A stretch of DNA of 64,000 nt from Circinella minor (GCA_016758965.1 JAEPRB010000035.1:1-64000), one strand, 5' to 3'; counted from the first letter of the stretch, positions 37,159 to 49,780 are shown. Notes: generated by a model not told the origin, from the letters alone. Numbers and translations: made by a program.

Positions 37159-37267
37159 TTCATTCACATATTACAAAGATTCGCAACATATTATTCAACA
37201 ACCTTTTTTTTTTTTTTTTTTTTGATCAACAACACTCGCTTCTAAAAATATAAATAATAATAATAAT

Positions 37268-37798
37268 ATGAAAAATATTCAAGGCTGGGCTCACTTGTGT
37301 TTCTTTTCTCCTTTTGCTGATAATGATGGTGCCTTTTGTGAATTTCGTGGTCATGTCATTAGTAAAGGAAATGACTTGAACACGACAAATACTACTACTT
37401 TTGGCATTGCAGGTGCTCATTTACCTAATCATAAAGATCCTTATCAAAATGATTGTATGGATCCTATTTTATTTTATCAAACTACTATAAAAAATTATGA
37501 TTCTTCTATTTCTACTACTATCAAAGATACTTTACTTGTTCGACGTGTTGCTCAAGATGATGCTGCAGGATTATATACTGAAACTTATGATAATCAAGAT
37601 AAACAAAAATTAATATTTGAAACTGAAAAGTTTTTAGTTGGATCAAAAGCAATTGAACATGTAAAAAAATATTTAGGACAAGATATATTAAAAGAGATAA
37701 AAGAAAAGTATAATAATAATAATAATAATAATACAAATGAAGAAGAAGAAGAAGAAGAAATTATTGTTTGTATGGGAAATATTCAAATAAATATTTAA
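37268..37798 (+). CDS. Unknown protein, 176 residues
   Basis: Single-exon frame with codon use like its neighbours; I do not recognise the family. The N-terminal 55 residues are of ordinary complexity and aromatic-rich (GWAHLCFFSPFADNDG, FCEFRGHVISKG). The middle includes LVRRVAQDDAAGLY and a helical stretch ending VKKYLGQDILKEIKEKY. A poly-Asn run, a run of seven Glu and a short tail follow. No signal peptide or membrane helix. Its stop lies only 10 bp from the stop of the convergent RPAIN gene, so the transcripts must overlap at their 3' ends. Confidence 0.7.
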   Translation: MKNIQGWAHLCFFSPFADNDGAFCEFRGHVISKGNDLNTTNTTTFGIAGAHLPNHKDPYQNDCMDPILFYQTTIKNYDSSISTTIKDTLLVRRVAQDDAAGLYTETYDNQDKQKLIFETEKFLVGSKAIEHVKKYLGQDILKEIKEKYNNNNNNNTNEEEEEEEIIVCMGNIQINI

Positions 37799-37808
37799 TC
37801 AAGTTTTA

Positions 37809-38594
37809 TTAAAATATATCCATGATATCACAAGTATCACATAAACCAAGAATAGCATCACTTGCTGGTTCAGGAGAATATTTTATTTTACCAGAACATT
37901 GTTGACTATGTTGCATAATTGCATTTTGAATAATATGAAATGTCTAATAAATAAATAAATAAATAAATCAATTAATAACTTTGTAATAGTTAATACGACA
38001 TTTTTTTTCTTTTTTTTTACGTACCTGTTCTGTTGCACGAAATTTACAGTTTGGACAAACCAATTTATTACTATGGGATAATGATTCATCTAGTTGTAAT
38101 GAAGCTTGTAAACAATTGACACATACAAGTATTGGTGTAGAATTTAAATGATTATATTCATCTTCAGGATCATATTCTTCATAAAATAAATTATCATTAT
38201 TATTATTATCAGATAATGATACTAATTGTTGTTGTGATGAAGGTGGTGTGAATACTCTTAAATCATTCATATCTTCAAAAATCAAATCTTCATCAACAAT
38301 CCCTTCTTGTTTTAATGCTTCTTCATGCATTTGTTTAAAACTTTCTAATTCGTCTTTTATCGTTATTTCCCATAACTAGTATATAACATATAATTTAATA
38401 TATTATATCCAAATATTAAATATCATTATCATTATATTTATATATACCTTTTCTTGTCGTCTTTGATCAACTTTATTCCATCGTGCTGACTGAATTCTGT
38501 CTCGACATTGTTGTTGAAAACGATCTCGCCATTGTTTTGATCGATCTCTTGAAGTTTGTTTTATTGAAAAACGTTCTGAATGTGAATAGATCAT
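37809..38594 (-). CDS. RPA-interacting protein (RPAIN/RIP) family
   Basis: Three exons joined in phase 0: exon 1 starts at 38594, a second ends with ATEQ, and the third ends CDTCDIMDIF at the stop 37809-37811. The N-terminus, with FSIKQTSRDRSKQWRDRF and Arg-rich helices, matches the basic importin/RPA-binding start of RPAIN. The C-terminal half has the zinc-binding Cys pairs CVNC, CPNC, a Cys in QQCSGK, and CDTC, spaced as in the RIP C-terminal zinc domain. An acidic, Asn-rich linker separates the two. The family carries replication protein A into the nucleus; this role is inferred. An intact open frame and complete Cys set support a working gene. Confidence 0.85.
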
Positions 38595-38820
38595 TAAAGT
38601 AGATATAAATTATAATTTGTATATATTTTGGTATAATTGAATCACAAAAGAGATATAAAAAAAAAGGAAAACTAACTCTAATTCTATGTGGGAATTCAAA
38701 AATAAAAAATATGCGTGAAACGTAACTAAAAATAAAAAATAAAAATCGCGAAACAATTTTCTTTACTTCGCGTTCGTTTCCGCTTCCAAATATTTTCTTT
38801 TTCTGTAAAATATTATTAAC

Positions 38821-39153
38821 ATGAGTGGTCGACCTGGAGCACATGAATCAACAACTCATTCAAGTAAAAAAAATAATTATGCAGCACTCTATACACAATT
38901 GCAAGTTCTAGACAAGAATATTACAAAACTTCAAAAAAACCTTCAAGTAACAGCAGAACAAGTTCCTACTTTTCATAATCTCGAAACACTTCATTCTTCA
39001 ATGTAACAACCATACCATGTAACATATATATATATATATATACCTTGTGCTTGAATTACCCTTACTAATAATAATATATTTTTATTTATTTTATATATAA
39101 CTTTTAGGTTTTTGGTTACTTCTCAAATGGCAAACCAAAAGAAAAAAGATTAA
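38821..39153 (+). CDS. HSK3: DASH/Dam1 complex subunit Hsk3
   Basis: Two exons (38821-39002 and 39108-39153) join in phase to 75 residues, the normal size for this tiny protein. The core YAALYTQLQVLDKNITKLQK, then VTAEQVPTFHNLETLHSSM and FLVTSQMA across the splice, fits the conserved Hsk3 helix pair. DASH is the fungal ring complex that couples kinetochores to spindle microtubules. Hsk3 is a structural subunit of it. Divergent from the RPAIN gene with starts 226 bp apart, so the two may share a promoter region. Confidence 0.85.
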
Positions 39154-39337
39154 AAGAAAAAAAAAAGTTGTACGACCACCATGTTTATTTAACAATAGTA
39201 TAATTATTTTTGGTTGCTATGACAACACCCTGTATACCCCCCGTTTCCATTCTATCCTTTGTATATATATTTTATAATTTTTATAATTTTTTATTATACT
39301 ATGTACAGAAATAAATCATATACAATTTACAGAAAAA

Positions 39338-42300
39338 TTATCGTTGCTTTTTCTTATCCTTTTTACTATCTTCTTTTTCTTCATCATTAGTAGCTTTTCG
39401 TTTTAATCCACGTCTAAAACTAGGTGGCAAAGGAATACCAAGATCTATTTACAAAAAGAAAAAATGGTTAATAAAATGAATTTATTTACCATATATATAA
39501 ATATGTATATAGTTTACCATCATAAGCATTTCCGCCAACAGGGATATAAGATTCTCCAATTGCTGCCATAATTGATTCTTGATCGACACGTCGTGGTGAT
39601 GATGGTGTTGTATTATCATTATTTAATTTTTCTGGTTGTTCATCATTATCATTATCACTATCATCACTTTCGGTACTAGAAGAAATCTCACCAGATCCAT
39701 TATTATCTTCATTTACTGACTTGTTGCCTTGCGCTTCCTTGACATCTGCATTTTGAAGACCATTCGTTTGAAATTCAGGTTTTGTTCTCCATCGTTCAAA
39801 GCCAAATAACTCAATTTTTGCAGCATCAGGTGTGATATGTAATGCTTCCCCTTCATATTGGCGTGTTTGTCCTCTAAGGAAAGGTTTAACACGTTCTTCA
39901 CCCAAAATCCCTTCCTTAGCAAGTTCGATTCTATTATCATGTTTGACGATAAGCCAAGCAGTACTAGTATTAATCCAATGAACACTCATGGGTCGTAATT
40001 CGGGGTATAATGTTTCAATACCAGAAACTGTGATTCCTTCTGGAACATTTGTCATGTAGAATCGATTAGGTACTTCAATCACGGCTTAATATATATATAT
40101 ATGTGTGTGTGTGTGTTGGTATAAAAAAAAGGAGAGGGGGGGATGGTTAGTTATCTGTTTATTCCTTTTCTATATTCATATTATTCCGTCAAATAATATA
40201 ATTACTTACGCATTTGTTCTTCATTCACAAGATCGATATATGGAATATCACATCTTGCAACAAATATCCGGTTGTAATACGATGTTAATATTTCAGCCCC
40301 AAATGGTGATGGATCTGGAGTATCTTTTGCTACTTGACCATCTTCACTTAATGTTGTTGCTATGGATTCATTATCTGAATCCGATTCATCCATATTTTTT
40401 TCTTTTCCTGATTTTATCTTTGTTGACTTTTCACGTTCCAACTTTTTCGCTATTTTATATATAGGGATCAGTTACTTATCATCAAGAGGAGTAAAAAAAA
40501 AAAGGAACAAGTTGATCATTAATAATAAAGAATAATGATTACCTTCAGATTCTAATATAAATCGAGCAAAACCAATAAAAATAGATCCAGTCATAAAAGC
40601 ATCATAACCAGCTTCATGTTGTGCATCCTCATCTTGTGAATATCGATCATAACCATCCGCAATTTCTATTTTTTTTTTTTTTTTTTTAGTATTTCATAAC
40701 ATCAAGTTAACAATCCACATAAAGACTTCTTTTCTGTTATATAACAAAAGAAGAAAAAAACTTACTTAAAGAAACTTCGGCTTCGAGCAATTCTGTAGAT
40801 ACAGTATTATATAAAGAACCTAATACTGTTGAATTGAAACATTTCTATACAGAATATTTTAAATAAGTATACATGAGTTCATTCCATAATTACAATACAT
40901 TTTTTTTTCTAATCAAGTAAATGTTTCTCTCTCTATATATAAAATTGTACCTTCAAATGTGGATGAAATTCAGCCAAATATTTTGTATCCACAGTTCTAA
41001 CATTTTTAAAATTTAAATTAGAATTATTATGCATTATAATAACAATTTTTTTTTTTTTTTTTTTACCTTGACCACATTTCATTTGCAATATTTTTGAATT
41101 CAATTACACTTGATGGTAAATATTGCCAAAATTGATCAATAGTATGAAGAATATCCAAATAACCATTATGAACAATGACTGGACATTTTGTTTGATTGAT
41201 TAATTCAATAACACGTCGAAAGTTAAGTTCAGTTTGTACCTATATATATTTTTGATGAGCCATCTTTTTTTAATATAGATAATTCAAATGTGTAATACAT
41301 ACATTATCGACGCGCATATTTGCACTTCTTTCTTCTTCTGATAATTTATGAATTGACATATGTTTTGTATCACGTAATCTTCCAGTCAAGTAACCATTAT
41401 ATTTTCTATATATAAATCCCCCATTATTTTACTTTGTTATAAGCATGTCTTTTCTTTCATAACTAATTATTTTATCACTTACCCGTCTTGTAATTCTTGA
41501 TGAACTAAACGTCGAATAAATGAATTATTAGTTTGAATAATAAGAGGCTTGGATGTATTTTCAGATTGTAACCATTTATTGATAGAATGCCTATATATAT
41601 ATATATATATATATAATGTAAGCATATTGTTGCATAAATAAAATAATTCCAGTAATCTTAATATAAAGTTTCTAACCTTGTTGTTTCTACAAACTTCAAT
41701 TGTTGCTTTGTAAGTGTATTTACTAATTTAATCCAATCCAACCCACCCAAAATAAAAGAGAAAATTAATAAGATATATATATATATAACTGAGGGGGGGA
41801 GGGGTATTGTTTTATATATATAGAATACTTTACAGTTAATCTGATTCTGACGATTGACAAAGGTACCAGGTCGATCCACTCTTTTGACAGCCGAAGAAGT
41901 TTCAGCAAAATTATAAAAAGGAATGCCGTTGTCGATCCATTTGTTAAAGTCAAAATTATGAGATCGTAAAAACTGAAGACTACTTGCACTAGAAAGAAAA
42001 CTTCGTTGACTGTTCATTGTTGGTGTATCACCTCCAAAAATATAAAAGTTGAATGGTTTTGCAATATATTCTTGTTCACTGATTTTTTTAAAAGCACATA
42101 CACCATATTGAATAATAGTGTATTCTTTAGCTGATTGACATAGTTTAAAATATCGAGCTTGTTGATCGTCGAATTGAGATTGCATGTTCGAATTTAAACG
42201 AAGTCCTATGTTTTTTTTTTTTTTTTTTTTTTGTTATTTTTATTAACATAACAGATCGATTCAAAGGTATTATTTGTTAAGAGAAAGAGAGATTTATATC

Positions 42301-42419
42301 ATATAAATAAATATATTTTTACCACTAAATTCAGCATCAATAGCTATACAATCTGCTTCGAGGATAGCATCAGCAACTTCTGGAAACTTTTTAATAAAGT
42401 CGTGTTTTGAAATGTCCAT
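39338..42419 (-). CDS. PARN: Poly(A)-specific ribonuclease PARN (CAF1 family)
   Basis: About ten exons on the minus strand. The start at 42419 (MDISKHDFIKKF) leads to IDAEFSG, which holds the first acidic pair of the DEDD nuclease, with the Gly-Leu completed by splicing. Further landmarks: QYGVCAFKK, PFNFYIFGG, NFDFNKWIDNGIPFYN; then HNGYLDILHTIDQFW near 41170, with the second catalytic Asp; HEAGYDAFMTGSIFIGFA near 40600, with the catalytic His and last Asp; and an RNA-binding RRM-like domain starting VPNRFYMTNVPEG near 40078. An acidic Ser-rich linker and a basic nuclear-localisation-like tail end at 39338. PARN trims poly(A) tails of mRNAs and small structured RNAs. All catalytic motifs appear intact. 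Confidence 0.87.
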
Positions 42420-43261
42420 GATCGTTCAAAGTAGATCTAAAAAGGATTAACCAGTGTACAACTGTGCCCTTTTTTTTTTCAGGTGCTTTTAATCAATTTA
42501 TACTTTATTTTAGCCTAAAAAGGAAAACATAGAATAACACACATATCCAAAAGCAAAAATATTTTATTCAACACGCATTCTTTATTATTATTACTATTAA
42601 AACAAGACTTTTTGATGACTATTCATATCAGTACTATCAAATTACTATTACTACTACTACTACTACAACTATTACTATTACTACTCCACTTAGGAAAACA
42701 ACTACTATCATCGAACATCTTATAATAACGTATATAAACACACGAATATTCTCCGTTCTTCTCTTTTCTTCTATCAAAAGAAAAAAAGTTTTTATTTTAT
42801 CATTTTCTTATTTAATTGGTGAAAAAAAAAAAAAAGCACACTTTGACAAAAGAGTAGCCTCCTTTGAGTTCTGTGACAAAAAAAGTCACATATCCGCAAT
42901 TATCTTGTTTGATGACAAACAAAAAAGTATTATTTCCAGAGCTTCAAGGCACTGATGACACTCAAAGAATAGAAATAACAAACAGCGTTCGCTGTCCTTT
43001 CGCCCTTTATGGACTAACGGCCAATAGACCGGTGTGTCAGGAGAACTTCCCTGTCGCTTTAAGTACAATAAAGTACATATAAAATGAATGTATAAAACAT
43101 TCCGTATGATTTGCGACAAAATGCGGATCTTTTTACAAAGTGTGGGTTAAAGAAAAACAAAAAGAAAAAAGTTTTTTACGCTTTTTTTATATGAATAATT
43201 TCGTGACGTCTGTTTTTTTTTCTCAGCTCAGGCTGAGATTTAAACAAGTGGCATAAAGCAT
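42420..43261. other. Upstream region of PARN and transition into repeats
   Basis: TTA/CTA repeats (about 42585-42680), then sequence of higher GC near 42850-43060 with a 72-codon frame that has no recognisable domain. A perfect small hairpin (GTGAC, 7 A, GTCAC) lies at about 42873-42889. From here to the end of the window repeats and gene relics dominate. Confidence 0.4.
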
Positions 43262-43267
43262 AAGAGA

Positions 43268-43675
43268 GCAGCAATAATCAATCTCCTTATTAAAGGACAT
43301 GTGCCATTTTTGGCAGCATTGAATGTAAAAAGGAATAAACAAAATACAATGTCTGGCAAAATTGATTATAGAAACAAAAATGTCAAAGCAAAATGCATTC
43401 CGAACAATAATATTTATTTACTCCAACAATACACGGTATGATAAATTATAGCTAGCTATTAATATCACTTTTTTTTTTTTTTTTTTTTTTTCAAATGGTT
43501 ATAAATTCTAATTCATATATAAAATATAATTATCATTTTACAATAGAATTAATCAATAACTATCAAAAAAAGATTATTATTTTCTCCTTCGTTTCGCTAC
43601 GAGGGTCATTTCCTAATTGTGAACAATTAATTGTCTTTGCCCCATGCATGACATGCTACCTGGGCCAACTTTAAT
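43268..43675. repeat. Dispersed repeat, copy 1 of 2
   Basis: Shares long alignable blocks with 50172-50560 in the same orientation: AGCAGCAATAAT at the start, TAGAAACAAAAATG in the middle, AATAGCTAGCTATTA-type sequence, then CATATATAAAATATAATTAT, and CGCTAC(G/T)AGGGTCATTTC near the end. Similarity is moderate with indels, so the duplication is old. Non-coding. Probably part of a transposon, but no ends or target duplications were identified. Confidence 0.7.
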
Positions 43676-44425
43676 AATGATTAAAATGGTGAATGTCGTA
43701 ACTGATCTTGATGATCAGAATACCACTCCAAAAGCTGCCAAGCTTTCCCTCTTAACTTTCGCGGCTAATTTGGGCCCATATAAAGCAAAAGTAGCTGAAG
43801 ATGTTGCAGATATGTAAGTAACACTGTATGGTAGAGAGAAAAGCGAATTTAAGTACTAACATGAATTCCTTATACTTCCCTTAATCCATTTTTCTTGTAG
43901 GTTGGTAAAAATACCGATGACCCCAGTTTGGGTGAGTTCGACCTTCAGCCAAGGTACTTTGACCCATTGTTATTGTCAATTTAGATACAACCAAAAAAGT
44001 GGTATTGCGTTGGTCAAACAAAGAAGATACATTGACACCAGATATTCGGCCAGATGCCATTGTGTCTCCTTTAGTTCAACGCGCGTTTGGTCCATCCCTT
44101 GGTTTCGGAGAAATTAAGCTTGGAGGTGACCAAATCACGAATCATCCCCTTTGCTTGGATACACTAAAACTCGCCGTATTGTCACGTAATACCATGCTAA
44201 AATACAATCGCCCCGTCATTTCCTTTCAGGCAATTGGTAAGAAAGAAAAAGCCACTACACTAGACTTCATATCCTAACCATTTTTCAATACTCTATAGGC
44301 TACCAACTTGTTTTTTATATGACTGAAAAAATACATAATCATTTTTTTACTATGAGTGAAATCGGTCGCATAATTGTACCAGACGCATTATCTTTTTTCC
44401 ACTCGTTCATTACATTAAAAAAACT
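43676..44425 (+). pseudogene. Fragment of a repeated unidentified gene family, copy C
   Basis: Two exon-like parts around an intron with donor GTAAGT at about 43815 and acceptor TAG at 43901. Recognisable segments: MVNVVTDLD, LGPYKAKVAEDVADM, LGEFDLQPRYFDPLL, KVVLRWSNKE, RPDAIVSPLVQ and FGEIKLGGDQITNHPL. A one-base frame loss just before the TTKKVVLRW segment (about 43983) breaks it. The same break is present in copy D (58624-60720). Families of this type seem to be common hypothetical proteins in Mucorales, but I cannot name a function. Copy C runs directly into DHTKD1 coding sequence at about 44425-44434, so the junction is a rearrangement breakpoint. Confidence 0.6.
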
Positions 44426-44433
44426 TTATTTTA

Positions 44434-47400
44434 AAACATCTCGATGCTGTTTATTGTGGTCGAATCGCTCATGAATTTATGCATCTTCCTGTAAGTAAAC
44501 ATATTTCTCTTTACCTCAACCAGCAACCTAATATTGTCATGGGGACTATTAGTGTTGAAATATTAATGAAAATTTAATTCATTGTTTCTTTGTTACGTAC
44601 GTATTGTTATTCATATTATATTTATAGTCAGCAAGTGAAAGGAGATGGTGGTATCATGCTGTAGAATCATGGACAAAACCACAACTTTCAATTAAACAAA
44701 AGAAAAGAATTCATGAATTATTGACAAAATCTGAAGTAAGTAATAGTAATAGCTATAATTCACATTCTCACATATGTACACAAAACACAAAACTAATAGT
44801 TATTATAGACCTTTGATCATTTCTTGGCGAAAAAATTTCCAAATATTAAACGATATGGGTTGGAAGGAGCCGAAAGTATGATGGTAGCATTGGATCGGTT
44901 GTTTGAGCTGTCAGCACAAGGTATAAATAAGGAAAAAAACAAGTGTAAAAGGGAAAAGGTGAGAAAAAGTTAGTTGCGTGAGAAGACGCATTATTTTTTT
45001 ATTTTGCATAAATTTATACTGTATATGCTAATTATTTTTTTTAAAAAAAAATTATCATATTATAGCTGGTGTACAAGGTGTGCTTATTGGTATGCCCCAT
45101 TGCGGTCGTCTCAATTTACTCTGTGACTTGTTAGAATATCCTCATGCTACAGTCACCGCTCGATATAACGATGCACCCCGTCAGACCAAAAGTGTATCGT
45201 TATATTGAATTATCGTTATATCGAATTCTTGACCTGAGTTATAATGATCGGATAAAATGTCATCCATATTTACTTGGCCTTATTTGTATCTATATGTCTT
45301 GTAAAAAGACTAAACACTAGAACTTTATATTGTCCATACTAAAAATAAGCAATAAAAATAAAACAGTTCTTTTTTTTTTTACAGTTTTCTTTGTTAAATA
45401 TTCCTTGTCTTATTACTTCTGACTGAATTACAACCCCATAATCGCATATAATTAATGCTGATCCCCTATAAGAAAAAAATGCGAGTATCATATTATGATA
45501 AGCATCAAAAACCGTCTACGTATTATTGTTTACAAATCCATGCCAATTGACAAAGAAAAAGTTAGACAAGCATAATTGGGGAAAAAACAAATCTAATTTT
45601 TATAAGAAAGAAGCAGAAGCAGAATATCACTTCTTGCTTTCTTTTTTTTTTGGAAAAGACGGTGCCTAAAGATAAATTTGATATTCAAATTATTAAGACT
45701 TGACAAAAATGTTTAAGAACTAAAGTTCGAACATAAAAAAATGCCCAACAAACTAGTATTATTTCCTTTTTTAAAAAATAAAAATATTATTTGTCCGCAG
45801 TATACTTACTTACTTATTACTTACAGGATATTATTCTTGATTTGATCTGTTACCGTCGTCGGGGTCACAACGAGTTAGATGAATCAGCATTTACCCAACC
45901 CCTCATGTACAACAACATTCGTCTTCATAATTCTGTTCCTAAACAGTATGAACAAAAATTAATTGAAGATAATGTATTCGAATCTTCTGAAAGTGTTGCT
46001 GCTGTACGTGAATCCCAGTATGAATTATTGGATAGTGAATTAAAAAAAGCCAACGATTCTGGTTCCGTTGAATGTCCCTCTTCTTATCATTTGAAGGGCG
46101 ACTGGAAAGGAATTCAGCATGTCAAGACTCGACCACTTCCAGAAGAAGAACCTGATACTGGCGTTGAAAAGGATATTTTGGATCTTGTTGGTAAGCAATC
46201 CGTTACTGCACCTGATGCAGACAACATCAAGTTACACCCGCGATTAGAAAAGTACCATATTGGTTCAAGGCTCAAGTGACTTGAAAAGGGAGCTGATATT
46301 GATTGGGCTACTGCTGAAGCCCTTTCATTTGGTACCTTATTAAAGGAAGAACATGATGTAAGAATTTCCGGGCAAGATGTTGGATGTGGTACTTTCTCTC
46401 AACGTCATGCCATGTTCGTAGATCAGAATACGGAAAAGGCTGTCATTCCATTGAATCATGGATTGGGTGACGGTCAAGGTTTTGTTGAAGTAAGATTTAT
46501 AGATACGTAGATATAATTTGATAAAAAAAAAAGAGAATGATATGGAATTTTGATAAGTGTAATGAGTATCATGACTTTTTTTTTTGCGTGAATATTAATC
46601 TGTATAACGCATCTAATGCTATCATAGGTTGCCAATAGTCCATTATCTGAATATGCCGTTCTTGGATTTGAATATGGCATGTCCATTGAATCTCCTAACC
46701 GTTTAGTTATTTGGGAAGCACAATTTGGTGACTTCTTTAATGGTGCTCAAATTGCTATTGATACGTTTATTTCAAGTAGTGAAGCTAAATGGTTACGTCA
46801 AACTGGTCTTGTCATGCTCTTGCCTCATGGTCAAGATGGTGCTGGTCCTGAACATTCATCTTCCCATGTAGAACGTTTTCTTCAGGTAACAAATTATTAG
46901 TTATGCGTGAACACGCACACACCCACTCTCTTTTTCTCTATTCTTTGTTTATCTATTGGTTATTTTTTGAGACTAACAAGAATTAACTTTTTGATTTTTA
47001 TAGATGAGTAATGAGCCTATTGATATTGAGAAATGCTATGATATTGCACCTAATTGGTCTGTTGTTAACTGCACTACACCTGCTCAATATTTCCATCTTC
47101 TCAGACGCCAGGCAAGTATATATATAATCTTATTATACTGCTTCAAATAGAGTATTGTACGTAAAATACTTATAACAATAATATTTTTTATTTATGTCTA
47201 TAGATTCATCGCCCATACAGAAAGCCTTTGATTGTTATTTCACCAAAAGGTTTGCTCAAGTCACCAGCTGCCGTTAGTACATTAGATGAAATGGCACCTG
47301 GAATGCAATTCAAACCTGTATTGGATGATCCAGTAGCAACCCAGGCACCTAATAAAATCGAAAAGGTTGTATTTGTATCTGGAAAGCTTTACTATGATTT

Positions 47401-47907
47401 AGTTAAAGAAAGAGCTTCCAAGAGTCTTGATGATCGTATTGCCTTGGTTAGAATTGAGGTATGTAAAGGAAAAAATATATATACAATGGTTTATTCTTTA
47501 TTATATACTTGGTTATCAGAAAAAAAAGATTCACGATTATTATTTTGATTAATGAATAGGAAATGAGCCCATTCCCACGAAATGAACTTGAAAACGTCAT
47601 TGATCAATATAGTTATGCTCGTGACTTTGTCTGGTGTCAAGAAGAACCCGAAAATGCTGGTGCTTATACATTCATGGCTCCTCGAATTGCTCAACTTATC
47701 CCACGCAATGAAAAGGTAAGTTTCTATCATATAAAATTTTGAAATAAGTAGCTGTGTAATATTTGTAAGTTATTGACTTCTTCTTTTATTGTTTATGTGT
47801 AGCTACAATATGTTGGACGAGAAGCATTAGCTGCCCCTGCTACTGGAATCTCATCACAATACCGTGCTGAACAAACACAATTAATACAAGATGCTTTAAC
47901 CTTATAA
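44434..47907 (+). pseudogene. Truncated, internally deleted DHTKD1 (2-oxoadipate dehydrogenase E1) pseudogene
   Basis: Exons clearly match a 2-oxoglutarate-dehydrogenase-like E1 of the DHTKD1 type, which acts in mitochondrial lysine and tryptophan breakdown. Present: HLDAVYCGRIAHEFMHLP (44434), SASERRWWYHAVESW, GVLIGMPHCGRLNLL (about 45075), then from 45830 [54 protein letters not shown] and FHLLRRQ, to the stop at 47905-47907. Three defects are visible. The N-terminal part is missing and replaced by repeat copy C. About 170-180 family residues carrying the thiamine-diphosphate/metal site are gone between 45160 and 45830, replaced by non-coding DNA. An in-frame TGA lies at 46277-46279. Two Arg positions conserved in the family (MPHRGRL, VGRGTF) are Cys here. 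The 3' exons keep intact splice sites, so decay is fairly recent. Confidence 0.85.
45195..45826. other. Non-coding DNA replacing the catalytic core exons of DHTKD1
   Basis: AT-rich sequence beginning with a short tandem motif (TATCGTTATAT(T/C)GAATT twice, about 45197-45229). No reading frame belongs to DHTKD1. It could be the relic of an insertion accompanied by deletion. No matching inverted end was found on the right side. Confidence 0.5.
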
Positions 47908-49740
47908 AATTTATCAGTCTTGTAAATAGAAAATCAAATTCTCTTTTCTCTTTTACATTAATCAATTCAGGCAAATAAACCCCTCTTCCATTTTGTATTA
48001 TTATTATCACGCATTGATTCTTTCTTTTGTTATTACTATAGTAAAACAAATACGTACAACGTATCTAGATATTTGTTTTATTATTACTACAAGTAACAAG
48101 ATGTAACTAAATTAAAATATCTCACTAATAATATATATAATACGTAACATTAGATGAAATTTATAATTGGACATATGATAATAGTTATATTTCAGGAACA
48201 TAAAAACAACATATACAACAACAATGTTGTTTATTATCATTTAAAAGTGATCATCGATGTCCAAGCCTACTGATTAACATAACTAATAAAATATTGTTAG
48301 TTTTGTTAATGGGACAAAATTCTCCTCTATTATTCTTTATTGATCATGTTATCTATTATTATTATTATTATTATTATTATTAAATGCAATAAAAAGTTGG
48401 TTAATGATAGTAATATATTACTATTATCTCATCTCCTAAAATACCATATACTGGGGTGATAGACTGTCAATAATGATGTTACATCATGGCCAGCGAATAG
48501 CATTTAATGATATAGAAAAATTATCTACAGACAAAAGAGAAAAAAAAAATTTTATTCCTCCTTAGCCTTGAAAGGCTGGTAGTAGTTATCATGGCCATAT
48601 AACTAAGCAGCAACAAAAATTTTATTTGTTGCCATAGTAAATCAAGATGTTTAATATGTAGAAGTTAGGTATCAATACATTAATCCTTGATTTTTAGGAG
48701 CAGATTGTTTGTTCTCATTATCATCAAATAGAAGAAAATGCGCACAAATAAAGATGTTGATCTTTTTCTTTCCTTTTGTTATTGGGGTATAAATATAATA
48801 TAATACGAGAGAAAGGGGTTTACATATAAAACTAATATGTACGTACTTTCTCCTTTTTTTTTTTTTTGAACATCTGATAAAAATCATCTTCTTATCATAA
48901 GTGGTACTGCTTTAAATTATATATGCGCTTTTGGTAATAATATCGTATCGCATCCTACATCAGTAATGACAACAACAGCTTCTTTTTTATATATATTAGA
49001 AAAATCTAACCGGTAACATTCAGTATGTAATATATACGTATAAATATATATTCCACTATGATATTTTTTATGATACTTTCATACGTACCGTAGGAAATAA
49101 TGTTACTGTTTTAAAAAACACATGTTATATTTCTTGCATCAAGCCATTTATTTTTTTATATCTGTTTTTTTTATTGCTTTATATACGTACAAATAATTAC
49201 ACTTGTATAACATATATTACATGTATACCTCCAACGAAATAAAGTTATACTTTTTTTTTCTGAAAGGGATGAATTTGAGTTGAGTTGATCCCTTGAGAAA
49301 TTTTCGCTAATTTCCATGATGATAAAGGAAGGAAATGATAAAGTCAAAATGGGATATAAATTCAGCCATCATTACCTAAAGAAAGGGGTAATGACAAAGA
49401 AAGACGAGTATAAAGCAAAGAGTATTCTGACAATAGTAGTGAATCATCACTCTATATATCAATATTTGTATTCACCAAATATGGTAACATAACAGTAGTA
49501 GTGATGGCTGTATGTTTGGTACACAATATACCGTAGCAGATGAATAAGAGAGGGTCTTTTTTTTTAGTGAGTCAGAAAAATGATATAGGAATAGAGATAC
49601 AATAATGTCATCATTGTTGCTGCGATATCAGTATTATTTATCATTTGTACGCTGCGGTATAATTTCAAATTGATAAAATATTATAATATGAGGCTTTATT
49701 TTCGGCACGGCTAAAGTGAATGAGGCAGTGAAAACCAATA
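47908..49740. other. AT-rich region without supported genes
   Basis: TTA repeats (48356-48381) and TA runs. No coding frames of quality, no repeats matched elsewhere in the window. Confidence 0.45.
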
Positions 49741-49780
49741 AAAAAAGACACATTATTATCGTCAATATTAAAAAAAGCTA

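Noticed and set aside
42864..43082. 72-codon plus-strand frame upstream of repeat copy 1
   Set aside because: Not extreme in composition but has no recognisable domain or intron signals and no neighbour context. Left as unassigned sequence.
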